The translations under genes and the position numbers were made by a program. Under the pieces are notes generated by a model. The model saw only the letters and a list, made by a program, of their open reading frames with translations, was not told the origin of the DNA and searched no databases. DNA of 36,703 bases. Source: Deltaproteobacteria bacterium. GTDB taxonomy: Bacteria > Desulfobacterota > Desulfarculia > Adiutricales > Adiutricaceae. Shown piece after piece: positions 8,834 through 18,100 of the stretch; position 1 is the stretch's first letter; each line of letters starts with the position of its first letter. The DNA lies in contig JAISWF010000096.1 of the NCBI GenBank assembly GCA_031271165.1, positions 1-36,703 of the forward strand, written 5' to 3'.

Positions 8834-10351
8834 TTACAGATCGTCGTTGGACCAAACCAATTTGTTGGCCCGAGGACCAAAGAGGGTTTCAAAATCCACC
8901 CGATCCTGAAATCGCTTGTCCCTGGTCTGCCGAGTGTCAACAACGTAGGTTAAGACCTGACCGGCCCCAACGGTTGCGCCCCGTCCCTGGCCGTGCCCCA
9001 AGGGGATCAGAGATACCGTTGAACAATTCAGGGAGCAGGCCGCCGCTGCCAGTTGCTCAATCGGTCGGAGCGCAATTAGGCGAAGATCGCTTTCATCAAG
9101 TATTTGAGCCGGGCATAAAACCAAATCCACCCCTTCTTTGGCGGCCGCCAAGGCCGCCTCGGGATGACTCATGGCCTTAAGAGAAGTCAGAAGGACTCTA
9201 GCCGGTCCTGTATCCGCCGCCAAGCTCTGGCCTAAATTGGTGGGGACAGCTTTGACATTAGGACCCAAGGCAAAGTACTGCGTCTCACCTCCGGCCAAGT
9301 CGGCTCCGACAATAGTCAGCTTTGAACTATGAGCCATCTGGCTGAGTCGTTCAAGGTTGTCAGTGCCGTAAGAGCCCAAGGGAATCAAAACCAAACTCCC
9401 GGCTCTGAAGTTGGAAAAGTTGGCAGTTAAAAAATCCAAACAATCATTTTGACCAGGTGAAAGGGCGTGAAAATCCAACCAACCCGGCTGGGGCAGATTC
9501 AAACAGCTGGTCAGATCTCTAACCGCCGCCAAATTGCCGTAAACCCGGTGGTAGAACTCCGGCTGGCGGCTTTCCAAACGCTGATTTCTCCGATCGTCGA
9601 ACAATCCCTTAGAATTTAACGAAATATCCAGGATTTTGACTCGCTCATCTTCGGGGTCGGACCAAAGAGGGACCAAAGAGCCGTCCGGGTCAAAGGCCAT
9701 AGTCCGGGCAGAAGAAAAATCGATCTCATTTTCCCGGCCGCTGCGGTTAACGGCGGCCAGCCAAATGCCATTTTCCCAGGCCCTTTGCTGCCAGAGAAGT
9801 TCAGGAAAGCCGTCAGAATCCGGCCAGTTCGACGGCAAACAAATTAGGGAAGCTCCCTTGAGGGCGGTAATCCTGGGGATGAGCGAATGATAGGAATCAG
9901 CGCAGATAAGTAGCCCCACTGCGCCCCAAGGGGTCATAAAGATATTGTACTGAGAGGCATGACCAGGGGCTGCCCAGCGCGTCTCGGCGTTAACTTTGCG
10001 ATAGCGGCAGACCAAGGTCCCGTTAGGAGCAAAAACGAAAGCCGAGTTATAAAGGACCGACCTTTGAGCTGCCTTTTCGGCCCAGCCGGCGACTATGAAA
10101 GTCTCAGTTTCCAAGGCCGTCTGGGAGATCGCCTCAGCCGCCCGGCCGCTGGAGCTTTCAGCCAAGTCCCAGATGGAACCAATGGTTTTATGAACGTAAC
10201 CGGACAGACACATTTCCGGGGCGCAGATAATCTTGGCCCCACGACTGGCCGCCCGACGACAGAGACCAACTAAATTGTCAAGATTTTTCTCAGGGTTGGC
10301 GTACTCAACGTCCATATGGAGGAGAGCTATCTTTAAAAGGTCTTTTATCAT
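8834..10351 (-). CDS. Carbon-nitrogen hydrolase (nitrilase superfamily) with a degenerate second half
   Basis: About 505 aa, nearly twice the usual 260-300. Residues 1-280 are a nitrilase-superfamily amidase with the complete Glu-Lys-Cys triad: Glu46 in CAPEMCLSGY, Lys119 in CRYRKVNAET and Cys150 in GLLICADSYH. Supporting motifs are PSNWPD and RAWENGIWLAAVNRSG. The enzyme should hydrolyse a C-N bond in an amide or carbamoyl compound; the substrate is not predictable. Residues about 318-450 look like a second nitrilase core: ARVLLTSLKAMSHPEAA followed by EGVDLVLCPAQ and RPIEQLAAAACSLN parallels the Cys region of the first half, but the Cys position is Thr or Ser, so it is probably non-catalytic. 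I chose ATG at 10351 because the fold begins there; the frame is open upstream to a GTG at 10453. It is a single gene with its own promoter region. Confidence 0.82.
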   Translation of the reverse strand: MIKDLLKIALLHMDVEYANPEKNLDNLVGLCRRAASRGAKIICAPEMCLSGYVHKTIGSIWDLAESSSGRAAEAISQTALETETFIVAGWAEKAAQRSVLYNSAFVFAPNGTLVCRYRKVNAETRWAAPGHASQYNIFMTPWGAVGLLICADSYHSLIPRITALKGASLICLPSNWPDSDGFPELLWQQRAWENGIWLAAVNRSGRENEIDFSSARTMAFDPDGSLVPLWSDPEDERVKILDISLNSKGLFDDRRNQRLESRQPEFYHRVYGNLAAVRDLTSCLNLPQPGWLDFHALSPGQNDCLDFLTANFSNFRAGSLVLIPLGSYGTDNLERLSQMAHSSKLTIVGADLAGGETQYFALGPNVKAVPTNLGQSLAADTGPARVLLTSLKAMSHPEAALAAAKEGVDLVLCPAQILDESDLRLIALRPIEQLAAAACSLNCSTVSLIPLGHGQGRGATVGAGQVLTYVVDTRQTRDKRFQDRVDFETLFGPRANKLVWSNDDL

Positions 10352-10683
10352 GGGCCGTCTCAAAATAATGGCAAAAATTATCGGAGGAAAAGGTATTTCC
10401 AGCGGCGCTCCAGAAGTTAGGAAGGCCGGAAAGACACTAAAAGCTGGCCGCACCCAACTCTTTGGTCTGGGGCTCGGAAAATTGCCTCTGACCAGAAAAA
10501 AAACAACCAGAGGGGGAAAAGTCTTAAGAACGTCTTTGGAAGATTATAGCACAACTGACTGGTCAAACACGAAATTACCTGATTGCTGCCCCTCACCAAG
10601 GCCATTATTATGGTCCTGACAGCACTGGCTCTAAAGATCGGCTGCCAAGTCCGAGCTGAAACTTTTCAAGCCCAGAGCCCGCC
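10352..10683. other. Intergenic region between the nitrilase gene and the pilus operon
   Basis: Upstream region of the minus-strand nitrilase gene. Reading frames here on both strands are unconvincing. Confidence 0.4.
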
Positions 10684-10709
10684 AAAAAAAAGCCCCCCGC
10701 CGCAGGGCG
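10684..10709 (-). terminator. Rho-independent terminator of the pilus operon
   Basis: Read on the minus strand, a GC-rich hairpin (GCCC at 10708-10705 pairing with GGGC at 10695-10692) is followed directly by eight T residues. It lies just downstream of the last pilin gene. Confidence 0.65.
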
Positions 10710-10731
10710 AAGGGTAACTTCAATCTTGAGT

Positions 10732-10764
10732 CTTTGGCCTGGCCTGACCCGAGCCAGGCCAAAG
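10732..10764. repeat. Perfect 12-bp inverted repeat
   Basis: CTTTGGCCTGGC at 10732-10743 pairs with its exact complement at 10753-10764 around a nine-base loop. It sits between the pilX stop and the terminator, with no T run on either strand. It may protect the 3' end of the pilus operon mRNA or help the terminator that follows. Confidence 0.65.
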
Positions 10765-10792
10765 AAGGGACTAAAATACTTAATTTTACTAA

Positions 10793-11488
10793 CTAATTTG
10801 ACTTGACTACCGAATACAGCACGGTAATAAAAGTCTGCGGCCCGCTTAATTCGAGCTCGTCTTCGTCGTCGACAAAAAACGACTGCGCCCCATAGGGGAC
10901 CGGCTCCTTGCCGCTGACCGTAATTACGTAATACTGCAGTCCCATCCCGCCAATCCCAGTATTACCTTTATCGGCGATGCCTCCAGAATTCCCCACCCCG
11001 CCCCCGGAATAAGATTCGACGTCAGCGGAAAAATCATGGGAGATCATCACCGTCCCGACCAGCCGATCGTTTTTGTCGCGGACGATAATATCCGGGGTGG
11101 TCGAAGAAATCCGGCCAACCCCAAGGTATCGATTCCTGGTGGAGACCCTGTTGACTCCGCTGTCGGAGTTAAGGGTCCCGAGGTTATCGGTAACCTCGAT
11201 CTTGTAATCGCTAAGGGCGCTGTTATAAGTCAAATGGTCCTTGACGTCTTCAAGGGACCCGGAAGCCATAACGTCGGTCGCCCTGATGGCTAACTGAACA
11301 ATGGCGTCAGCGTGGTTGAAGGCCTTCATGGTCTGACGATAGTTGGTGGTGGTAGCCAGCTCCGCCCGAGTGGAAAACAGCATGCCCGCACCTAAAATAG
11401 CGATGAGCAGCATAATCACCAAGGTGGTGACGAGGATCATCCCGCTTTTCTGAGCGGAAGCCGGGGAGAAATGGTTATTTACTGGCAT
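10793..11488 (-). CDS. pilX: PilX-like minor pilin
   Basis: A class III-type prepilin of 231 aa. A short basic leader ends at Gly16, followed by the hydrophobic helix MILVTTLVIMLLIAILGAGM, which is the membrane anchor and assembly helix. Position +5 is Thr rather than Glu, as is common in PilX-type proteins. The body is hydrophilic and contains a Gly-rich stretch near residue 165 (SGGGVGNSGG) and an acidic VDDEDELELSG motif near the C-terminus. PilX proteins join the priming complex of minor pilins at the pilus tip with PilV, PilW, FimU/FimT and PilY1. It is the last gene of the operon, 97 bases after pilV. The symbol rests on position in the operon and prepilin form rather than close identity. 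Confidence 0.75.
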   Translation of the reverse strand: MPVNNHFSPASAQKSGMILVTTLVIMLLIAILGAGMLFSTRAELATTTNYRQTMKAFNHADAIVQLAIRATDVMASGSLEDVKDHLTYNSALSDYKIEVTDNLGTLNSDSGVNRVSTRNRYLGVGRISSTTPDIIVRDKNDRLVGTVMISHDFSADVESYSGGGVGNSGGIADKGNTGIGGMGLQYYVITVSGKEPVPYGAQSFFVDDEDELELSGPQTFITVLYSVVKSN

Positions 11489-11585
11489 TTTTCACGCCTT
11501 TCAGTAGGGTCAGCCGAAAGCAAGACATTAGAACCTAACTGCAGCCAGGCTTTGGGAGTATTAAAAGACCCAAAGGCAATGAGGA

Positions 11586-12017
11586 CTATTTGTCCCCGGG
11601 AATGACGCTGGTGTATTTCAATGGTTCGGCACGCGGCCATTTGATTTCAACGGTCAACTCATTGGTGAACTGAGTTGGGCAACGGCGCTTGAGGGTGATC
11701 CCCCGGGTGTAGAAAGCCGTATCCACTGTCGTGGATTGACCATTGCGGTCGAGATAATCATAAACGGGACTGTTGTCAGGGAAATTCGTCGGCGGCAAAA
11801 ACCTGAACTCCTCCATTTTGGACTCAGCCAAAAAAACGGCCATGGTCTGGAGTTCGGCGATGGTGCCGCTTTTGATGGCCGTAGTGTGAAGAACCAAAGC
11901 GGCCATAAACCCAAAGAGAATGACAGTCAGAGCTATCAGGGTCTCAACGAGGGTAAAACCCTCAGCCTGGCTTTTGGCCTGTGAGACAGGCTGCATCGTT
12001 TCATAGGTCTCAGTCAT
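11586..12017 (-). CDS. pilV: PilV-like minor pilin
   Basis: A type IV prepilin-like protein of 143 aa. The prepilin peptidase site is clear: a leader ending EG (Gly20), then FTLVETLIALTVILFG with Glu at +5 and a hydrophobic helix to about residue 45. The block LAESKMEEFR after the helix is typical of PilV/GspI proteins. The ATG at 12017 is chosen because GGGAG stands five bases before it; an upstream in-frame TTG at 12056 would overlap the preceding gene. It lies between the FimT/GspH gene and the PilX-like gene in the operon and is expected to act in the tip initiation complex. Confidence 0.82.
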   Translation of the reverse strand: MTETYETMQPVSQAKSQAEGFTLVETLIALTVILFGFMAALVLHTTAIKSGTIAELQTMAVFLAESKMEEFRFLPPTNFPDNSPVYDYLDRNGQSTTVDTAFYTRGITLKRRCPTQFTNELTVEIKWPRAEPLKYTSVIPGDK

Positions 12018-12043
12018 ACCGACTCCCAAATCTAAACAAAAAC

Positions 12044-12796
12044 TTATGACAGGCAATCGGCGGTTTTACAAGCCGACAACCGGATATGACCGGTACTGTT
12101 GATGATCGACAATCGCCAGTTACTTTTGTCACCCAAAAGCGAGTTGGCAAATCTCATGTCAATAGTGCTGTTGGTAATGGCCTCGCCGCCGGAGGTAAAG
12201 ACAACAACGAAACTGTCGTTGTTGAAATCATCCGCTCCGTAAACCCCGTAGGTCCTGGGACCAACATTAGTTACGGTTTTAAAATTGTTAAACATGGACT
12301 TGAACTGCTCAAAGTTGGACCTGGTCCTAGAGACATTGGCCGGGATCAGATAAGTAATGTTGGTAGCGGGATGGAGTTCAACATCGGTTACGCTGAGCTT
12401 TTTCCAGTTTTTAATGACCCCGGCGGCGTCAAAAATGGCTACCTGGGCCTCAAGCCGGCAGGGATTGGACCCTGAGCCCGATATTTTGGTCCGGGTCAAA
12501 GCAGTGCAGTCCACCAAAACCCGGATGGGTCTTTGATAATTTGAGGCGCTCATTCGGGCCCGCTGCAGGACGTTCATGACCAAGCGGGCATCATTTTTGA
12601 TCTCCCCTCTGGGGACGATGCTCAGGTAAGTCGGGACGGCAATGGCAATTAAAATCCCCATGATCATTATGACGATGACCATCTCAATGATACTGAAGGC
12701 GGCCAGCCATGACCCCTTTGACAAACCAGCCCTAACAGCGGCCGCTCTCTTTAGGTCTGCATCCGGCGGTAATGCGTCTTTATTTAAAGTTACCAT
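12044..12796 (-). CDS. FimT/GspH-family minor pilin
   Basis: A GspH/FimT-type pseudopilin of about 250 aa. Its N-terminal helix reads FSIIEMVIVIMIMGILIAIA, with Glu at +5 after the predicted cleavage point, then VPTYLSIVPRGEIKNDARL, typical of the H-type pseudopilins that carry two extracytoplasmic beta-sheets. The residue before cleavage is Ala instead of Gly, which is unusual for prepilin peptidase, and the leader of about 33-36 residues is long. Two ATGs are possible, 12805 and 12796; the second has AGGA eight bases upstream while the first has only an AGG immediately against it. A cysteine pair near the C-terminus (CKTADC) could form a disulfide. The gene starts closely after pilW ends. 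Confidence 0.8.
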   Translation of the reverse strand: MVTLNKDALPPDADLKRAAAVRAGLSKGSWLAAFSIIEMVIVIMIMGILIAIAVPTYLSIVPRGEIKNDARLVMNVLQRARMSASNYQRPIRVLVDCTALTRTKISGSGSNPCRLEAQVAIFDAAGVIKNWKKLSVTDVELHPATNITYLIPANVSRTRSNFEQFKSMFNNFKTVTNVGPRTYGVYGADDFNNDSFVVVFTSGGEAITNSTIDMRFANSLLGDKSNWRLSIINSTGHIRLSACKTADCLS

Positions 12797-12811
12797 AAGG
12801 GGCATCCTGAC

Positions 12812-13873
12812 TTAATAGTTACGCAGCTGCACGGTGTTTTCTAAAAACCGGCGGACATAAGAATCCGGCGCCCCGACCGAAGTATGATTGAGCGCAGTTA
12901 CAGCCGAAAAAGTACCCCGATATGGATCAGGGGTGGAAGATTTGGAGATCATCACCAACCGAACGGTCCGGACCGGCTTGGATTTTAGATCCTGACCGTC
13001 GAAGTTATGGACGTACTTACTCAAATCTCCAGGATCATCGCTCCCCAGGCAGTATGCAATCTGGAGGTCTTCGATTTCTTCGGCCATCAAGTCCCCGGTG
13101 ACCTCGTTGGAGTCCATAACCAGGAAGTTGTTGACGGTATCGACGCTGAAAGTCCTCAAACTGACCGACTTGACGTTATAGACCTTGGTCCCGGCCGGAA
13201 GGGAGGACATCCCGTTGGGGAGAGAGGAGGGCAGTTTTTTAATGGTGATTTCGGTGAGGTTGGTGCCATCACTGGCCGACTCCACCAAAATCGGTGGTTG
13301 GTCTCCTGGTACTAAGGCCAGATAATCATTAGGTTTAAGAACCTCGCTCGGATCCAAACCGGCCGGAAGTTCAATGGTGTTTTCCAGGCTTAACTTAGTG
13401 GAAGAAGCATTAAACTCGGCATTGAGCATCCCCAGCGGGGTGGCAAAATCGGGCGAAAGTGAGCAGATCGTGATGGTATCGGTTCCGCTTACCCCGCCGT
13501 CAGTTCCAAAAATGGGACGGACTCCGTCAGTAGAGCTAGATGGATATCTAAACCAGCCGACCGGGATACCGTCGGAGTCTTTGATATAAACCTGAATGAC
13601 CTGGTTTTGATTGAGTCCCAAAAGGCCATAGCCGTTTCCGGCCATCCGGATCTGCCTGGAAATCCCGGCCATGCCCCCGCGAAGGTTGAGCATCTGCTCC
13701 ATGGTGGCTTCCTGGCGAATATAACTACGGCTGGAGTTGCTATAAAGCAAAAACACCATTGAGAGCAAAATTGTGCCCAGAAAGACCACCGTCAGTAGTT
13801 CGATGAGGGTCATGCCCCCTGGGGCGGTTTTAATTTTCAGGGCCGGAGCCCGAACGGGTAATGAACTTATCAT
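12812..13873 (-). CDS. pilW: PilW-like minor pilin
   Basis: A large minor pilin of 353 aa. Prepilin features are a leader ending PGG (Gly20), then MTLIELLTVVFLGTILLSMV with Glu at +5. The following segment LRGGMAGISRQIRMAGNGYG is characteristic of PilW/PilJ-type proteins. The body contains DTITICSLSP and a C-terminal block VRTVRLVMISKS typical of the family. PilW acts with PilV, PilX and a FimT/FimU-type pilin in priming pilus assembly and placing PilY1 at the tip. Only 15 bases separate its stop from the ATG I chose for the next gene. The ribosome-binding site is weak. It follows the zinc-ribbon gene by 135 bases. Confidence 0.82.
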   Translation of the reverse strand: MISSLPVRAPALKIKTAPGGMTLIELLTVVFLGTILLSMVFLLYSNSSRSYIRQEATMEQMLNLRGGMAGISRQIRMAGNGYGLLGLNQNQVIQVYIKDSDGIPVGWFRYPSSSTDGVRPIFGTDGGVSGTDTITICSLSPDFATPLGMLNAEFNASSTKLSLENTIELPAGLDPSEVLKPNDYLALVPGDQPPILVESASDGTNLTEITIKKLPSSLPNGMSSLPAGTKVYNVKSVSLRTFSVDTVNNFLVMDSNEVTGDLMAEEIEDLQIAYCLGSDDPGDLSKYVHNFDGQDLKSKPVRTVRLVMISKSSTPDPYRGTFSAVTALNHTSVGAPDSYVRRFLENTVQLRNY

Positions 13874-14008
13874 TCCGTCTCGCTCGTAGGCCCGTAATGG
13901 GCCTTTAACGGCGCCGTTGACGCCGGCTGGTGATGGTCGTAGGCCAAGGGTTAGTCTTTATCCTTATAATCCGCTCCGATGGTTTTGACCAAAGCGAAGG
14001 TTACAGCG

Positions 14009-15145
14009 TTATTGTGGGAGCGTGGTCGCGGACACCGAGGCGGCCTCTGATACCGCTCCTCCCCCAGCAGTCTCCGAGGCGGAAGTCGCCGCATTAACCT
14101 CAGGGGGATGAAGCAAAACACTCAGGCGCTGGAGACGCTCCTGACCAGTCAGAAACAGATCAGCGCGTCGGCCCTTCCAAGCGATCTCCAAACTGGCCGA
14201 CCGCTCCCGAGAATCAAAACAACTGGCCTTAATATTAAACCCTAAAGCCGGGGTCTGACTTTTGACCCAAAGCCCGGTTATTCGATGACAGGTGTCAGGG
14301 GCCAAACGGCTGACCACATACTTAAAGACCCTCGACTCTCCGCCAGTATAGGCAATGTGGCGGTCAATGGAAATGGCCGAGACCATGGAGCCTTGGATGG
14401 TTCTAAGATCGGAAATCAAATTCGCCTCACCGTACTCTGGAACGGCGAACACTGGCACCGGTTCAACATCGGCCAATTGGCGGGCCGATTTCCAGGAGGA
14501 ACTCAAAATAGCTGCTTCGGCCACGAAGATGGCAACAATGACAATTGCCAGTCCCAGACCCCACATGTGCCTGACTTTGGGAGTAACCGGGTCTAAGATA
14601 GCTACCTGCATATAATCGTCTTGTCCTACACCCGGCCGGTAAAGATAATGCTGTTTAGATGGTCCGGCTTTAATCGGGTTCGGTTTCGGCCGTTTGGCCG
14701 GTACCGGTTCGTATTCCAAATAGGAATCGTCAGCCTTGATGACAAAACGCTCCGCACATGACAGACAGGTCACCCAGGCGCCTTTTTTAGGCAGTTTAGC
14801 TAAAGGGACCCGGTAACGTTTAAGGCACTTGGGACAGACCACCGGGTGCATTAATCCAACTGTCTGGGACGTTTCCGAAGCCTTGGGTACATACCGGCAG
14901 ATGGTCATAGTCCCATCTTGACCTTTGCCAAGCACCAGTTGACCATTGCAGGCCGAGCAGGCGGCTACGGTTTCGCCCTCGGGGAATTCCGAGGGCGAAA
15001 CCAGGCATTTAACTCCGCATATCGGGCAGGTAAGTTCAGCAATTTCTGGCAACAATGGCTCCTGGTCTGTCGAAAAACCTATCCAACTTTCAGCCTCAGA
15101 GTCAATTAAGCCGCCAGTTTCCTGACCGAGGCGGCTTTGACTCAT
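14009..15145 (-). CDS. Double zinc-ribbon membrane protein in the pilus operon
   Basis: A 378-aa protein with two MJ0042-type zinc ribbons in its N-terminal third: Cys40/Cys43 with Cys63/Cys66, and Cys104/Cys107 with Cys127/Cys130. Each has a CPxC knuckle, a short spacer with a Pro-rich turn (SPSEFPEG, PLAKLPKKG) and a second CxxC. A single membrane helix lies at about 194-214 (WGLGLAIVIVAIFVAEAAIL). The zinc part should therefore face the cytoplasm and a 160-residue domain the periplasm, ending in a low-complexity Ala/Ser tail. Its ATG overlaps the PilY1 stop (ATGA), so the two are translationally coupled. Zinc-ribbon proteins of this design are common in Desulfobacterota and Myxococcota, but I know of no established role in pilus assembly; the coupling suggests one. 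Confidence 0.8.
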   Translation of the reverse strand: MSQSRLGQETGGLIDSEAESWIGFSTDQEPLLPEIAELTCPICGVKCLVSPSEFPEGETVAACSACNGQLVLGKGQDGTMTICRYVPKASETSQTVGLMHPVVCPKCLKRYRVPLAKLPKKGAWVTCLSCAERFVIKADDSYLEYEPVPAKRPKPNPIKAGPSKQHYLYRPGVGQDDYMQVAILDPVTPKVRHMWGLGLAIVIVAIFVAEAAILSSSWKSARQLADVEPVPVFAVPEYGEANLISDLRTIQGSMVSAISIDRHIAYTGGESRVFKYVVSRLAPDTCHRITGLWVKSQTPALGFNIKASCFDSRERSASLEIAWKGRRADLFLTGQERLQRLSVLLHPPEVNAATSASETAGGGAVSEAASVSATTLPQ

Positions 15146-18100
15146 TCGCTACCCCCAACGTTGCTGAAATCCAGTACCTCACGCCAAGATATGATCCCGC
15201 CTTTGTACACTTCGGGCTCAGGGAGTTTAAAGACGGTGACCGTACCGTCACTGTTGACAATTTCAAACTGCCCGCGTTTACCCTCATTAGTCCCGGTGAC
15301 CACAAAAACTGCGGCCGCCGATTTTCCGCCCACCGAAGAGACGTGATCGGAAACGGCCTGGTGTCCATCATTATCGGGTAAAGCCGAATCCTGGAAGGAA
15401 TTAATTGACACGAAGGATTGATTACCAAAATCAGGCTTGGGAAGTCCAGAAAAAGTATCCAAAATATAGCCATAACTGTGTCCAGCGCTGCCGCAGGAAA
15501 CCGACCTGGGCAAAAACGTTGACAGAGCCATTATTGAGCCGCTACCGCCAAAGGGCGCCACAGATGGTTGCTCTAAGATCATTTCATAACTTAAGCCTTC
15601 CCACCAATCGGTGTCCTTGTATTTTTCGTCATCCGGAATGTCGACCTCATTGCTGTCAATATAAGTGGTCGAATTGGTCTTAAGGGCCCGGCGGTACCCT
15701 TGGTAGGAATCGGATAAAATGGCGTTGGCTACGGCGGTGTAATCGTTGAGGGGTTCCCCATCGACAACCAGAGCCGAGGTTTGACCATCGCTAGCCACCG
15801 ATTTGACTGTGGTATTGGGATAGACGGCAATGTTGCTGACATCAAACAGAGACGACTCATTGACCTTGCCCAGAGTCAAATTGCCGGAGGCATCGACTGG
15901 CTCTTTGATGCCGTAGAGATAGTTGACATGGTTAAGCTGGCAGGCTTTGAATGCGGCTGAACTCAGCCCTTCACAGACGCGGCTGTCATCACTTGACCAG
16001 TAGCGGCCGGAACCAAAGATAACCCACAACCGTCCTCTGGCGTCAACAGTAGTATTGACCGCTCCAGAAATCGGACGGTCGGCTTCAAAGAAAACTTTGA
16101 AATTGGTAGCCCAGGTGCTCGGGGCGCCGTCCATGTACAGGCGCCAGATGCCGCCTTTATCAATAGCGCCGTTATTGCCATACCTTTTGGAGACGCAGAA
16201 ATCGTCGGGCCGTGAGGGACTCAGGTAAGGCGCTGATTCGACGCTGGTATTGAGGCACAACAAGTCGTTATCCAAAGCTGAATGGGTCAGACTGAAGTAA
16301 GCCAAGACGTTGCGCCAGCTCACCAACCCATCTGCGTTCTTCACCGTGTATTGGGGAGCAGTCAAAACCTGAGAGTTGGTGAAAAAGCTCTTGGGCCGCT
16401 TGGTATCAATGACGGTAACCCCGCCTTCTGGACCGGTGACAGCGTTAAAGACAAACAACTTGGCCGACTGGTTGCTCAGGCCTTTGTAGGCCAGCGGGCC
16501 GTCCTTAATGGTCGAGGTTATCCCGGTTTTGGCGTCATAGTTATCGTAGGTCGGGCCGCTTCCAACCAGGACATACCAGTTATCACCCTGGGCGTTATTT
16601 CTAACCACCGTGGGTCTGGCCACCACCAACCCCAGCTGCGGGTGAGTAAAGCGCCACAACAAGACCGGCTCGGTGTCGGGATCGGTCACGTCGAGAGCAA
16701 AGACCTCGGAGTAGGAGTACTTGGACCCATTAGTATCCAACTCAATGGCCCGGCCGCCAAATCTAAGGCTGCCAATGATAATCGTCCGCCACGGTCCGCC
16801 TAAAGCCTCGCTCTTGGTGGGGTCCTTTATCTCAACCACCGTTGGGGTAAGGTCGAGGTAGTAGCTGTGGGCATAATCAAGCAGGGGCAGCCACTGCAGG
16901 TGCGGCAAAAGCGATTGAGGAATAAAAGCCCACATCTCACGTCCGATATAGGATTTGGCCTTGTCGGTGTAGCCGTTGTAACCTTCCTTAAGGGATATGG
17001 GGAAGCCCATATTGATGGCATGGAGCATACCATCATTGGCCCCGACCACGGCCAAGTTGCGCCGCTTGCTGTACCGGACTTTGTATGTGGCATACGATCC
17101 ATCGGAGAAAATATAATCGTAGTTGGAAAAAGGCGTCCCAGATATGATCGGCTGGGAATTGATGATATCACCCAACCGGCAGACTATGGGCTGGCCTTTG
17201 GTGAGGTCAAACCACGGTGACAGGGTCTGGCGGGAACGCCAGCCGGCCTGATCTTTGCCGAGAATAAATTCAATAAGGCGGGTAGCGGTGTTGCTGTCGG
17301 TCTGAAGCATATACGGGGCCAGTTTCAAACCGTCAGTCGACCTTAGAAGGTTAGAATTGCCGAAGGAAAAGTTCTTTTTGGCGAACAGATCCTCATGGTA
17401 GTAATAAACCCGGCGCTTGGACGTATCAAGTTCTTTAAAAGTAGTTCTGGGTTGAAGAATCTCGTCGTCGGTCAAAGACGATAAATCGCGGCTCAGGTTC
17501 CAGACGGTCCTGAGGTCCCCCAAAGACACGTACTGCAGCCTCGATGGGCTCAAATCTTTGTAGTTTTGGCCGTTTTGGTCAGGATAGACGCGGGCGATGG
17601 TTTTAATGTCGGATATATCCCGTTTGTCATAGCAGGCTTGTCTTTCAGTGGCTGATGACAACTTTTGGCAGTCAACAAATTCGACTATCCAGTCGCCTTT
17701 GCTGGTGCTGCTGCGCTCGGAGCCAGGGTCGCCTTCAAAGCCGCAGTCAAGATCGAGCTGACCGTTGAGGTTGGTATCCTCACGCATGTTGCCCCAAAGG
17801 TCAATAAACAGGGCATAGGTACCGCCAAGCCATTTAATCTCAGGAACTTCCGGACTTTCAGCCGGCGAATGCACGGTTTGGAAGTAGGTGCGCACGGTCA
17901 CCCCGCCGCCCAAGACCGAGTTAACCGAAGCTGAGGTGGCGGTACCAACGTTCATGGTACTCATAATCCTCTCAAAAGCCTCCGAGAGTTTCTCTTTGAG
18001 TTCGGAGAGGGTGTTGGCGTAGAAATAATTGTCGGGAATATCGTCGCCATTGGGTTCCGGAAGAACATCAAACTCGTTTTCCTGGGGAATCCCGTCGTTG

